This document shows, piece by piece, positions 1 through 5,871 of a stretch of DNA of 10,119 nucleotides. A program made the translations under genes and the position numbers. Within the stretch, counting starts at the first letter, position 1, and every line of letters begins with the position of its first letter. The stretch lies in assembly GCA_002451055.1 (NCBI GenBank), contig DKBD01000016.1, forward strand, positions 1 to 10,119. The letters are read 5' to 3'. The stretch is from Nitrospira sp. UBA6909 (GTDB lineage Bacteria > Nitrospirota > Nitrospiria > Nitrospirales > Nitrospiraceae). The notes under the pieces were generated by a model that made no database searches, was not told the DNA's origin, and was given only the letters and a program-made list of their open reading frames with translations.

Positions 1-360
1 TTTACCAGCCTCATTCGGGTACGGGTCGAGGCCGGCAAGATCTCGCACCAAGTGGCCGGCACGCTTTATCACAAAAAAGAGGCCCGCGTCGTCGAGATCG
101 ATCAATTCAAGGTGGAAATGGTGCCGGAAGGCCATATGCTGTTCATCCATAATATGGACCGTCCCGGTGTCATCGGCATGGTCGGAAAAGTGCTGGGGGA
201 CAACGGCATCAATATCGTCAGGATGCAATGCGCGTTGGAAAAACGCGGCGGTGACGCTTTGTTGATCATCGCGTCTGATACAGAGTTTCCGTCTGGCGTA
301 TTGGAGCAAATCAAGTCCAGTTCCAATATTCTTTCGGTCAATGTCGCAAATCTCTGCTGA
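1..360 (+). CDS. serA: D-3-phosphoglycerate dehydrogenase, C-terminal part (cut by window start)
   Basis: Codons are open from base 1 in frame 1 and end at TGA 358-360, so the last 119 residues of a longer protein are visible; the apparent GTG start at 52 is an internal valine. SerA oxidises 3-phosphoglycerate, the first step of cytosolic serine synthesis. The visible part is the end of the allosteric substrate-binding domain (SHQVAGTLYHKKEARVVEID, visible residues 15-34) followed by a C-terminal ACT domain (about 46-118) with HNMDRPGVIGMVG and NGINIVRMQ, the usual serine-sensing fold. This is the long SerA form with both an ASB-type and an ACT domain. The catalytic NAD-binding region lies outside the window. 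hisZ follows after 26 bases, so co-transcription is likely. Other ACT-domain proteins are possible in principle, but the VAGTL segment plus ACT is characteristic of SerA. Confidence 0.93.
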   Translation, partial: FTSLIRVRVEAGKISHQVAGTLYHKKEARVVEIDQFKVEMVPEGHMLFIHNMDRPGVIGMVGKVLGDNGINIVRMQCALEKRGGDALLIIASDTEFPSGVLEQIKSSSNILSVNVANLC

Positions 361-386
361 CGGTTGCTGAGACTTTCCAGGTTGCT

Positions 387-1484
387 ATGTCTTCTGCTCC
401 TCCGACGCACAGCGTTCTTCAGGGGGAGATCGAACCGCTGAAAGAACGGTCTCTCGTTCCCGCCGGCATGGCGACGATCCTTCCGGAAGCGGCTCGCCGT
501 TTCCGGAAGATCGAAACGCGGTTGATCGACACCCTGACCCATCGCGGCTTCGACGAGATCATCTTGCCCACATTCGAGTACCTTGATGTGTTGGCGCCGG
601 GTCTCGAACCGGAACTCATCGAGAAGTGTTACAAGATTCCGGATAGGACAACCGGGCGAATTCTCCTTCTCCGGCCCGATGCCACCGCCCAAATAGCCCG
701 CACCGTCGCCATGGGCATGATGGGCGAACATGTACCGCTGAGGTTGGCGTACCGCACGACCGTATTCCGCCATGAGCCCGAGCACGCCGGTCGAGATCGC
801 GAAATATTTCAAGTCGGGGCGGAGCTTATCGGATCGGACGATCCTGCGTCGGATGAGGAGATTGTGTCCCTCTTGATCGAGTGTCTGCAAAGAATCGGCC
901 TGCGTTCGTTCAAAGTCTCGTTGGGTCATGTTGGATTCTTCAAACGGCTGCTGACGCGAGCCGGACTGTCGACGGAAGGGAAGAAACGAGCCGAGCATGC
1001 GGCTGAGCGAAAAGACCTTCCCAAGCTTAGGGAGATCCTCGTTCAAGAGCGCACACCGGAGCGCTCAGGCAGGAAAATTCTCGATGCCCTTGAACTGTCA
1101 GGCAGCGAGGAGGTTGTTTCCAAAGGTCGCGTGCTTGCCGGAAGCGACAATGCGCTGAACCGGTCGCTTGACCGGCTGGCTAAGGTCTATCGCTCGCTGT
1201 GCGAGGCAGGCCATCAAAATGTGTTGTTTCTCGATTTAGGAGAATTCAGGGGATTCGATTATTACGACGGGATGGTGTTTGATGTATTTGCCGAAGGAGT
1301 CGGCGTGGAACTCGGAGGCGGTGGGCGGTACAATCATTTGATTGGCCAGTTCGGCAGAAACCTTCCCTCGACCGGGTTTGCCTTGAATGTCGACCGTGTG
1401 TTCCGTGGGCTTAGTGTGTCTAGCAACCATAGCAATGGGCTTGGGTCACGATCTTCCACTGACCGCGAGAGGAGGCGCCGATGA
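387..1484 (+). CDS. hisZ: ATP phosphoribosyltransferase regulatory subunit HisZ
   Basis: The 365-residue protein has the class II histidyl-tRNA synthetase catalytic fold but no C-terminal anticodon-binding domain, which together with its length points to HisZ rather than HisS. Visible motifs are LVPAGMATILPEAARR (about 23-38), the motif-2-like FRHEPEHAGRDREIFQ (127-142), RGFDYYDG (288-295) and the motif-3 region GGGGRYNHLIGQFG (310-323). HisZ pairs with short-form HisG to make the enzyme that joins ATP and PRPP in the first step of histidine synthesis, and it carries the histidine feedback site. I infer that a short HisG is encoded elsewhere. The start ATG at 387 has only a weak ribosome-binding site, but the next ATG (468) falls inside the first motif. 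The stop TGA overlaps the dnaB ATG in an ATGA arrangement. The last 25 or so residues are a polar, Arg-rich tail, so the 3' end seems to be tuned to the dnaB start. Confidence 0.88.
   Translation: MSSAPPTHSVLQGEIEPLKERSLVPAGMATILPEAARRFRKIETRLIDTLTHRGFDEIILPTFEYLDVLAPGLEPELIEKCYKIPDRTTGRILLLRPDATAQIARTVAMGMMGEHVPLRLAYRTTVFRHEPEHAGRDREIFQVGAELIGSDDPASDEEIVSLLIECLQRIGLRSFKVSLGHVGFFKRLLTRAGLSTEGKKRAEHAAERKDLPKLREILVQERTPERSGRKILDALELSGSEEVVSKGRVLAGSDNALNRSLDRLAKVYRSLCEAGHQNVLFLDLGEFRGFDYYDGMVFDVFAEGVGVELGGGGRYNHLIGQFGRNLPSTGFALNVDRVFRGLSVSSNHSNGLGSRSSTDRERRRR
1468..1475 (+). promoter_or_regulatory. Ribosome-binding site of dnaB
   Basis: AGAGGAGG lies inside the last codons of hisZ, with 5 bases before ATG 1481. 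It is a near-perfect Shine-Dalgarno sequence and fixes the dnaB start at the ATG that overlaps the hisZ stop. Confidence 0.85.
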
Positions 1485-2833
1485 AGTCCGCCGCGGCCGT
1501 TGACCTCTCCCAACCGAAGCTCCCCCCTCAAAACCTCGAAGCGGAACAGTCCGTGCTTGGGGCGATCCTGCTGGATAACGCTGCGATGCCGAAAGCGATG
1601 GAGCTGGTAGCGGAAGAGGATTTCTATCGAACCGCCCACCGTAAAGTCTATCGCGCCATGCTCGATCTGGCGGACACGGGGGAAGTGATCGATCAGATCA
1701 CGCTGACGGAAGGGCTGACGAGAGAGGGAGAGTTGGAGTCGGTGGGCGGGGCCGCTTATTTGGCTGAACTGGTTCAGGTCGTTCCCAGTGCAGCCAACAT
1801 CCGATACCATTGCAAGATCGTCCGCGACAAGGCAATCGCGCGGCAATTGCTCAATACCTCCACTGAGATCTTGACCCGAGGCTATGAGGGAACGGCGTCC
1901 ATCGACGACTTGCTCGACTTTGCGGAACGATCCGTCTTCAGTATCGCGCAAGGCAAGTTGGAGCGGGCATTCAGCCCGATCAATCAAATCATCAAAGAGA
2001 GCCTTGACCTTGTTGATAAACTCTCAAAGCGCAAAGAGCATGTCACCGGCGTGCCTACCGGCTACTATGATTTGGATGACCTGACTGCGGGATTGCAACC
2101 ATCCGATCTGATCGTGGTTGCCGGTCGGCCGAGCATGGGCAAAACGAGCCTGGCGCTCGGATTCGCCACCCATGCGGCCGTTCATGCCAACTCCGTCGTC
2201 GGCATCTTCAGCCTGGAAATGTCCAAACCACAGATCGTACTTCGCATGCTGAGTTCCGAGGCGCGGGTTGATTCCCATGCCTTGCGGACGGGAAAACTTC
2301 AAAAGGAAGATTGGTGGCGATTGGCGGAAGCAGCCGGCCGGTTGGAGCAAGCCCCGATCTATATCGACGATGCCGGTGGGATTACGGTACAGCAGATGAG
2401 AGGGAAGGCCCGCCGCCTCAAGGCGGAGAAGGGGCTCGATCTGCTGATCGTGGATTATCTTCAGTTGATGCAGGGGCGTAGCGATGCCGAATCGCGCCAA
2501 CAGGAAATCTCCGATATTTCCCGCTCGCTGAAAGCCTTGGCCAAGGAGCTGAACGTCCCTGTGGTGGCGCTCTCTCAGTTGAGCCGAGCGGTTGAAGCTC
2601 GTAAGCCTCCGATTCCGATGCTGGCCGATCTGCGTGAGAGTGGGGCCATCGAACAGGATGCCGACGTCGTCATGTTCATATACCGTGAAGAGGTCTACGA
2701 GCCGAATTCCGAGCGAAAAGGAATTTCCGACATCATTGTCAGCAAGCACAGGAATGGTCCGATCGGGAGAAAGGAGCTCTTCTTCCATGATCGGTTCGCC
2801 AAGTTCGAAAGCCTCGATCTTCGCGAGGCCTGA
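1481..2833 (+). CDS. dnaB: Replicative DNA helicase DnaB
   Basis: DnaB is the hexameric 5'-3' helicase that opens the replication fork and contacts primase and the polymerase clamp loader. The 450-residue length is normal for the family. The N-terminal helical domain (about 13-115) starts at LPPQNLEAEQSVLGAILLDN. A linker helix then leads to the RecA-like ATPase domain (about 180-445). Walker A is GRPSMGKT (215-222), Walker B is LLIVDYLQLMQG (321-332, Asp325), the DnaB H4 region is RQQEISDISRSLKALAKEL (339-357), LSQLSR is at 364-369 and DLRESGAIEQDAD at 383-395. No intein interrupts the Walker or H4 regions, where DnaB inteins often insert. The start ATG has a strong SD and overlaps the hisZ stop by 4 bases, so translation is probably coupled. 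dnaB commonly follows rplI in other bacteria; here it sits behind amino acid biosynthesis genes. Confidence 0.97.
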   Translation: MKSAAAVDLSQPKLPPQNLEAEQSVLGAILLDNAAMPKAMELVAEEDFYRTAHRKVYRAMLDLADTGEVIDQITLTEGLTREGELESVGGAAYLAELVQVVPSAANIRYHCKIVRDKAIARQLLNTSTEILTRGYEGTASIDDLLDFAERSVFSIAQGKLERAFSPINQIIKESLDLVDKLSKRKEHVTGVPTGYYDLDDLTAGLQPSDLIVVAGRPSMGKTSLALGFATHAAVHANSVVGIFSLEMSKPQIVLRMLSSEARVDSHALRTGKLQKEDWWRLAEAAGRLEQAPIYIDDAGGITVQQMRGKARRLKAEKGLDLLIVDYLQLMQGRSDAESRQQEISDISRSLKALAKELNVPVVALSQLSRAVEARKPPIPMLADLRESGAIEQDADVVMFIYREEVYEPNSERKGISDIIVSKHRNGPIGRKELFFHDRFAKFESLDLREA

Positions 2834-2851
2834 AGCGGTTTGCGCCTCGCG
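2822..2851. repeat. GC-rich inverted repeat across the dnaB stop codon
   Basis: CGCGAGGC (2822-2829) and GCCTCGCG (2844-2851) are perfect 8-base complements around a 14-base loop that contains the dnaB TGA. A third related element, GCCTCG at 2811-2816, could pair with 2824-2829 instead, giving two exclusive hairpins. No T-run follows, so it is not a standard intrinsic terminator. It overlaps the -35 region of the promoter described next, so it could be an operator, a transcript-end stabiliser or chance. Confidence 0.45.
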
Positions 2852-2868
2852 TGGGCAGTCGGTATAAT
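2840..2868 (+). promoter_or_regulatory. Predicted sigma-70-type promoter for the TPR lipoprotein gene
   Basis: A perfect TATAAT (2863-2868) stands 17 bases after TTGCGC (2840-2845), which keeps the TTG of the -35 consensus. The transcript would start near 2875. This makes the TTG codon at 2840 and the ATG at 2876 unlikely starts for the following gene, because they lie in or right at the end of the promoter. Confidence 0.55.
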
Positions 2869-2899
2869 TCCCCTCATGTATCGCCATCGCCTGGTTCCA

Positions 2900-4753
2900 A
2901 TGAAAACACACGCATCTGGAAATCGAACATTGACGAGAAGCCGTCAAGTCGTCCGCTTGATGTCCTTCAAGCTCGGGACAGGAGCGTTTTCGATCGCGAT
3001 CTTTTTTACCGTCGCGGCTTGCGCGGCGTCGCCAGACATGCAGGAATCGTCCGCTCTCCTCGCGTCATCCGCAAGACAGCAACAGGCCGAACCGCCACCT
3101 GATTCTGCCGCCACGTACCATTTCATGCTGGGCTATCAAGCCGAGCTAGGGCAAGACATCGATAGGGCGTTGCGGGAATATCAAACGGCGCTTCAGACCG
3201 ATCCTTCGTCGCGCGAAGTCAAGGCCCGCTTGGCCGGACTCTATTTTGGATTGGGCGATCTCTCCAATGCAGCACGCTATGCGGAGGAAGTTGGAGAGGG
3301 GACGGGCCAAGATCCACAGCTCCTGACCCAAATGGCCGGCATCTTGGCCGGCGCCGGCCATCCGGACCGCGCACTCCAGCTCATGGATCAGGCCATCGAA
3401 CGCAACCCTGAACGGGGAGAATCCTATTTCCCCAAAGGCATCATTCTGCTGAATCTGAAGCGGACGGAGGAAGCGGAACAGGCCGTCAAACAAGGGTTGC
3501 GATACGCCCCAGACTCGCCCGTCGGCCACTATTATCTGGGACGGATTTCTGTGGAAGCAGGAAATGCCGAACAAGCCATTGCCAGCTTCGATCGAGCCAT
3601 CGCGGTGAATCCGTCTTTTGAGCCGGCCTATCTTGCTCAATCGTCCCTCTATGAGTCTCGGCAGGAGAAAGACAAGGCCATTGGTGTGCTTCAAAAATAT
3701 CTTCGCCAGGTGAATCCGCGAAATAAGGAAGTCCGGCAGCATCTTGTCCAGTTGTACATCTCAACGAAAGACTATGCAGGAGGGCTCGCCGAACTCGAGA
3801 AGATGTTGGAGCAAGACCCTAGAGACATGGATGCCCAACTGCGGATCGCACTGATCTACGGTGAGAAAAAAGAGTTCCGCAAGGCAATCGACCGGCTGAC
3901 GGCAATCCTACAGTCCAGACCGGCCGAGCTGAAGGTCCGCGAGTATCTTGCGTATCTGTATGAAGAAATGAAAGAGTTTCCGAAAGCCATCGAGGCGTAT
4001 CGATATAACATTCAGCTGGATCCAAGCTTTTCGGACAGTCATCTCCATCTTGGTGTGCTCCAGTACCGCCTCAAGAACTTTCCGGAGGCGACCCAGCATT
4101 TGAGCGAGGCGGTGCGCTTGAATCCCACTCAGCCCGAACCGCACATCGTGCTGGGACTGGCGTATCTCCAATCCAATCAACTCGAGAAGGCGACACAAGC
4201 GTTTAAAGAGGGGATTCACCACAACCCCAAGAACGCCGATTTGCACTTTAATCTCGGGACCGCCTACGACAAACTGGATCGCTTCGACGATGTCATCCGT
4301 GCCATGGAGGCGGCGCTGTCGTTGGACCCACATCATGCCGATGCCTTGAACTATCTCGGCTATAGCTACGCCGAACGAGGCATTAAGATCGAACAGGCCC
4401 TGTCCCTCACCAAACGGGCGGTGGCGCTGAAACCTGAGAACGGCTACTATGTCGATAGTTTGGGATGGGCATTTTACAAATCAGGAATGCTGGCCGAGGC
4501 GTTGACGGAGATTAAGCGGGCTGTCTCGCTGGTCGGAGACGATCCTGTCATTTACGAACATTTGGGCGAGATCTATGTGCAGCAAAAGAATATGAAGGAC
4601 GCCAGGGAAGCGTGGTTGCGTTCATTGGAACTCGATCCATCCAATGAAAAATTAGTTCAACGTTTCCGCGACCAAGGGATGGGAGATCCGACCCAAGAAG
4701 ATCGTATCAAACAGGCTAAGCGCCGTGTATCGGAGAAGATACAGGATCCATAG
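2900..4753 (+). CDS. Large TPR-repeat lipoprotein, probably outer-membrane attached
   Basis: The frame is open from 2840, but a predicted promoter covers that part, so I choose ATG 2900 (617 residues). ATG 2960 is equally plausible because it leaves a compact 21-residue lipoprotein signal (MSFK, a hydrophobic core, then lipobox VAAC). Neither start has a clear SD. From about residue 72 to 583 the protein consists of some 15 consecutive 34-residue TPR units, for example VGHYYLGRISVEAGNAEQ and DALNYLGYSYAERG, with the typical G-Y and A-P spacing. It ends in a charged tail. TPR superhelices bind other proteins. The residue after the lipid Cys is Ala, which by the E. coli sorting rule would favour the outer membrane. 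It lies just upstream of a pilin operon, so a role in pilus or envelope assembly is possible, in the way TPR lipoproteins Tgl/PilF/PilW help the pilus secretin. That link is inference; the protein is much larger than those. I recognise no specific gene name. Confidence 0.85.
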   Translation: MKTHASGNRTLTRSRQVVRLMSFKLGTGAFSIAIFFTVAACAASPDMQESSALLASSARQQQAEPPPDSAATYHFMLGYQAELGQDIDRALREYQTALQTDPSSREVKARLAGLYFGLGDLSNAARYAEEVGEGTGQDPQLLTQMAGILAGAGHPDRALQLMDQAIERNPERGESYFPKGIILLNLKRTEEAEQAVKQGLRYAPDSPVGHYYLGRISVEAGNAEQAIASFDRAIAVNPSFEPAYLAQSSLYESRQEKDKAIGVLQKYLRQVNPRNKEVRQHLVQLYISTKDYAGGLAELEKMLEQDPRDMDAQLRIALIYGEKKEFRKAIDRLTAILQSRPAELKVREYLAYLYEEMKEFPKAIEAYRYNIQLDPSFSDSHLHLGVLQYRLKNFPEATQHLSEAVRLNPTQPEPHIVLGLAYLQSNQLEKATQAFKEGIHHNPKNADLHFNLGTAYDKLDRFDDVIRAMEAALSLDPHHADALNYLGYSYAERGIKIEQALSLTKRAVALKPENGYYVDSLGWAFYKSGMLAEALTEIKRAVSLVGDDPVIYEHLGEIYVQQKNMKDAREAWLRSLELDPSNEKLVQRFRDQGMGDPTQEDRIKQAKRRVSEKIQDP

Positions 4754-4966
4754 GCTAACCCCTAGCTCCTCGCTTTCTGCATCCACTGCCTCTGTTCCAC
4801 GTTCTTCGTCTTATACGTCTTTGATAAGAACAAATTAGGCTGCGATCAGCTTCCTACCTTTCCCTCTCTATTGTTGTAACGGTCTGATCTATTCATCGAC
4901 TCCCTGTACAATTTCAGAGGAACGATCGTGAACCAGTGCCAATTCTTGGTAATTCTGACCAGATTA

Positions 4967-5033
4967 TGAAAAGCAACCGGTGAGTCTATTGACAGGCTGT
5001 TCTTCTGCTACATTCCTAACCCATTGCTTTTCA
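4967..5033. repeat. Widely spaced 10-bp inverted repeat upstream of the pilA promoter
   Basis: TGAAAAGCAA (4967-4976) and TTGCTTTTCA (5024-5033) are perfect reverse complements separated by 47 bases. Their centres lie about 123 and 66 bases before the transcription start predicted from the sigma-54 site. That overlaps the zone where activators of sigma-54 promoters usually bind, so they are candidate paired activator sites. Chance cannot be excluded. Confidence 0.4.
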
Positions 5034-5042
5034 ATGATTTGA

Positions 5043-5064
5043 TTGATTCGGTGCACGTGATCAA
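5043..5064. promoter_or_regulatory. 22-bp imperfect palindrome, possible operator of pilA
   Basis: Outer arms TTGAT (5043-5047) and ATCAA (5060-5064) share an exact centre with an inner GTGCAC (5051-5056). Eight of eleven half-site positions are symmetric. It ends 5 bases before the -24 box of the predicted sigma-54 promoter. That is close for a typical sigma-54 activator site, so a repressor or nucleoid-protein site is also possible. Confidence 0.4.
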
Positions 5065-5068
5065 TGGC

Positions 5069-5084
5069 AGGCACTAAACCTGCT
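5069..5084 (+). promoter_or_regulatory. Predicted sigma-54 (-24/-12) promoter of pilA
   Basis: AGGCAC (5069-5074), a 5-base spacer and CTGCT (5080-5084) match TGGCAC-N5-TTGCW with two mismatches. The invariant GG (5070-5071) and GC (5082-5083) are exactly 10 bases apart. The start would be near 5095, giving a leader of about 75 bases before ATG 5170. Sigma-54 control of pilA by the PilS/PilR system is well established in Pseudomonas and is also known in Myxococcus and Geobacter, which supports the reading. Confidence 0.65.
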
Positions 5085-5155
5085 ATGACCACTGGTAGGC
5101 GGCAACATGAACGCCGCGAGATTGGAATCAGTCGGGCCGTCGGTGAACCATCAAC

Positions 5156-5162
5156 AAGGAGG
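5156..5162 (+). promoter_or_regulatory. Ribosome-binding site that fixes the pilA start
   Basis: AAGGAGG stands 7 bases before ATG 5170, an ideal arrangement. It favours this start over the in-frame ATG at 5107, which has no comparable SD. Confidence 0.88.
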
Positions 5163-5169
5163 CAGTACG

Positions 5170-5781
5170 ATGTTGAAGGCATTTCGTAAACAAGAGGGTT
5201 TCACCCTCATCGAGTTGATGATCGTCGTGGCGATCATCGGCATTCTGGCGGCCATCGCCATTCCAAACTTCCTACAGTACCAGTTGAAGTCGAGGCAATC
5301 CGAGGCGAAGACAAACCTTCAAGCTATTCGGACGTCCAATATTTCATTTCAAGCCGAACGAGGGTGCTATCTTGGCGTTACTACTGAACCGTTAGCAACA
5401 GTTGTTGCAACGAACACCAAAACCATTCCCCAACCGTGGGGATTAGGTGTGCCTGCAGTTGGATCCCTTGTGTTTTGTCAAGCCGCTGGTGGTGTGTTTC
5501 TCGGAACCTTTAATGATATAGGGTTTGTTGCGACCGGAAGTACCTATTACCAATATCAAGCTGATGCGATTGCATCTGCTGTCGTGCCAATCACGTCGGT
5601 CCAGTCTTGCCCTGTCGCGATTGCTGCCTCAGGTGGTACCGGAGTGACCCCCCAGACGAGCTTTGTGGCGGCGGCCCGATCCAATCTGGATGGAGATGCT
5701 GCTGGTGTAACAACTGGTATTTCGGTCTGGGCTGCTACCAATGACCATGGCGCAGCTGACTGTACCAGCGGTCAATTCTAG
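5170..5781 (+). CDS. pilA: Type IV major pilin (prepilin)
   Basis: This 203-residue precursor has a classic class-a prepilin leader. The 10-residue basic leader MLKAFRKQEG is cut by prepilin peptidase before Phe11, the new N-terminus is FTLIELMIVVAIIGILAAIA, and Glu15 is the conserved mature Glu5 needed for assembly. The hydrophobic helix continues as IPNFLQYQLKSRQSEAKTNL, very close to deltaproteobacterial and myxobacterial PilA. The roughly 145-residue globular part contains four cysteines (66, 103, 147, 198), which could form two disulfides, and ends in a segment with SFVAAARSNLDGDA and ISVWAATNDHG, again like myxobacterial pilins. Mature length is 193, longer than Geobacter's truncated pilin. 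The gene has its own predicted sigma-54 promoter upstream and a strong terminator directly after it. The variable region uses many A/T-ending codons, unlike neighbouring genes. Identity as a pilin is near certain; major-pilin status is inferred from the strong signals and operon position. Confidence 0.93.
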   Translation: MLKAFRKQEGFTLIELMIVVAIIGILAAIAIPNFLQYQLKSRQSEAKTNLQAIRTSNISFQAERGCYLGVTTEPLATVVATNTKTIPQPWGLGVPAVGSLVFCQAAGGVFLGTFNDIGFVATGSTYYQYQADAIASAVVPITSVQSCPVAIAASGGTGVTPQTSFVAAARSNLDGDAAGVTTGISVWAATNDHGAADCTSGQF

Positions 5782-5806
5782 GAAAGAGTAGTTGCGGGCA
5801 CAGGAG

Positions 5807-5846
5807 CTCGGCAGCCATCAATTGTGGCTGCCGAGATTTTCCTTTT
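5807..5846 (+). terminator. Strong intrinsic terminator after pilA
   Basis: CTCGGCAGCCA (5807-5817) and TGGCTGCCGAG (5825-5835) form a perfect 11-bp stem with a 7-base loop, followed by ATTTTCCTTTT. It lies 26 bases after the pilA stop and before the transporter-type genes. Partial read-through would give much more pilin than PilG/H/I transcript. Confidence 0.9.
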
Positions 5847-5871
5847 CGACTTTCCAGCCATTTACGAATCG

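Larger units (their letters stand above)
4754..5169. other. Intergenic control region between the TPR gene and pilA
   Basis: This 416-base stretch is visibly richer in A and T than its flanks and holds no convincing gene. A weak 6-bp hairpin at 4837-4852 has no T-run. The right half holds the elements listed separately: a 10-bp inverted repeat pair, a palindrome, a sigma-54 promoter and the pilA ribosome-binding site. No clear intrinsic terminator for the TPR gene is visible. Confidence 0.7.

Noticed and set aside
102..1046. Long open frame on the - strand opposite serA and hisZ (314 codons)
   Set aside because: Both opposite-strand frames encode recognisable conserved proteins, and the translation shows no family motif. 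It is a shadow of GC-rich coding sequence.
1047..1066. Inverted repeat GAGCGC/GCGCTC inside hisZ
   Set aside because: Short, inside a conserved coding frame and without regulatory context.
387..1484. Histidyl-tRNA synthetase (hisS) as identity of the HisRS-like gene
   Set aside because: The protein ends right after the motif-3 region and lacks an anticodon-binding domain, so HisZ fits better.
2024..2947. Long - strand open frame opposite dnaB
   Set aside because: It mirrors the DnaB ATPase domain, shows no recognisable protein and crosses the predicted promoter.
4837..4852. Hairpin AGGCTG/CAGCTT as terminator of the TPR gene
   Set aside because: Only six pairs including a G-T, and no T-run after it.
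4928..4969. Short GTG-started open frame of 13 codons with AGAGGA just upstream
   Set aside because: Too short and without recognisable sequence in an AT-richer gap; likely chance.
4989..5017. TTGACA box as a sigma-70 promoter of pilA
   Set aside because: No acceptable -10 box at 16-18 bases; the sigma-54 match closer to the gene is much better.
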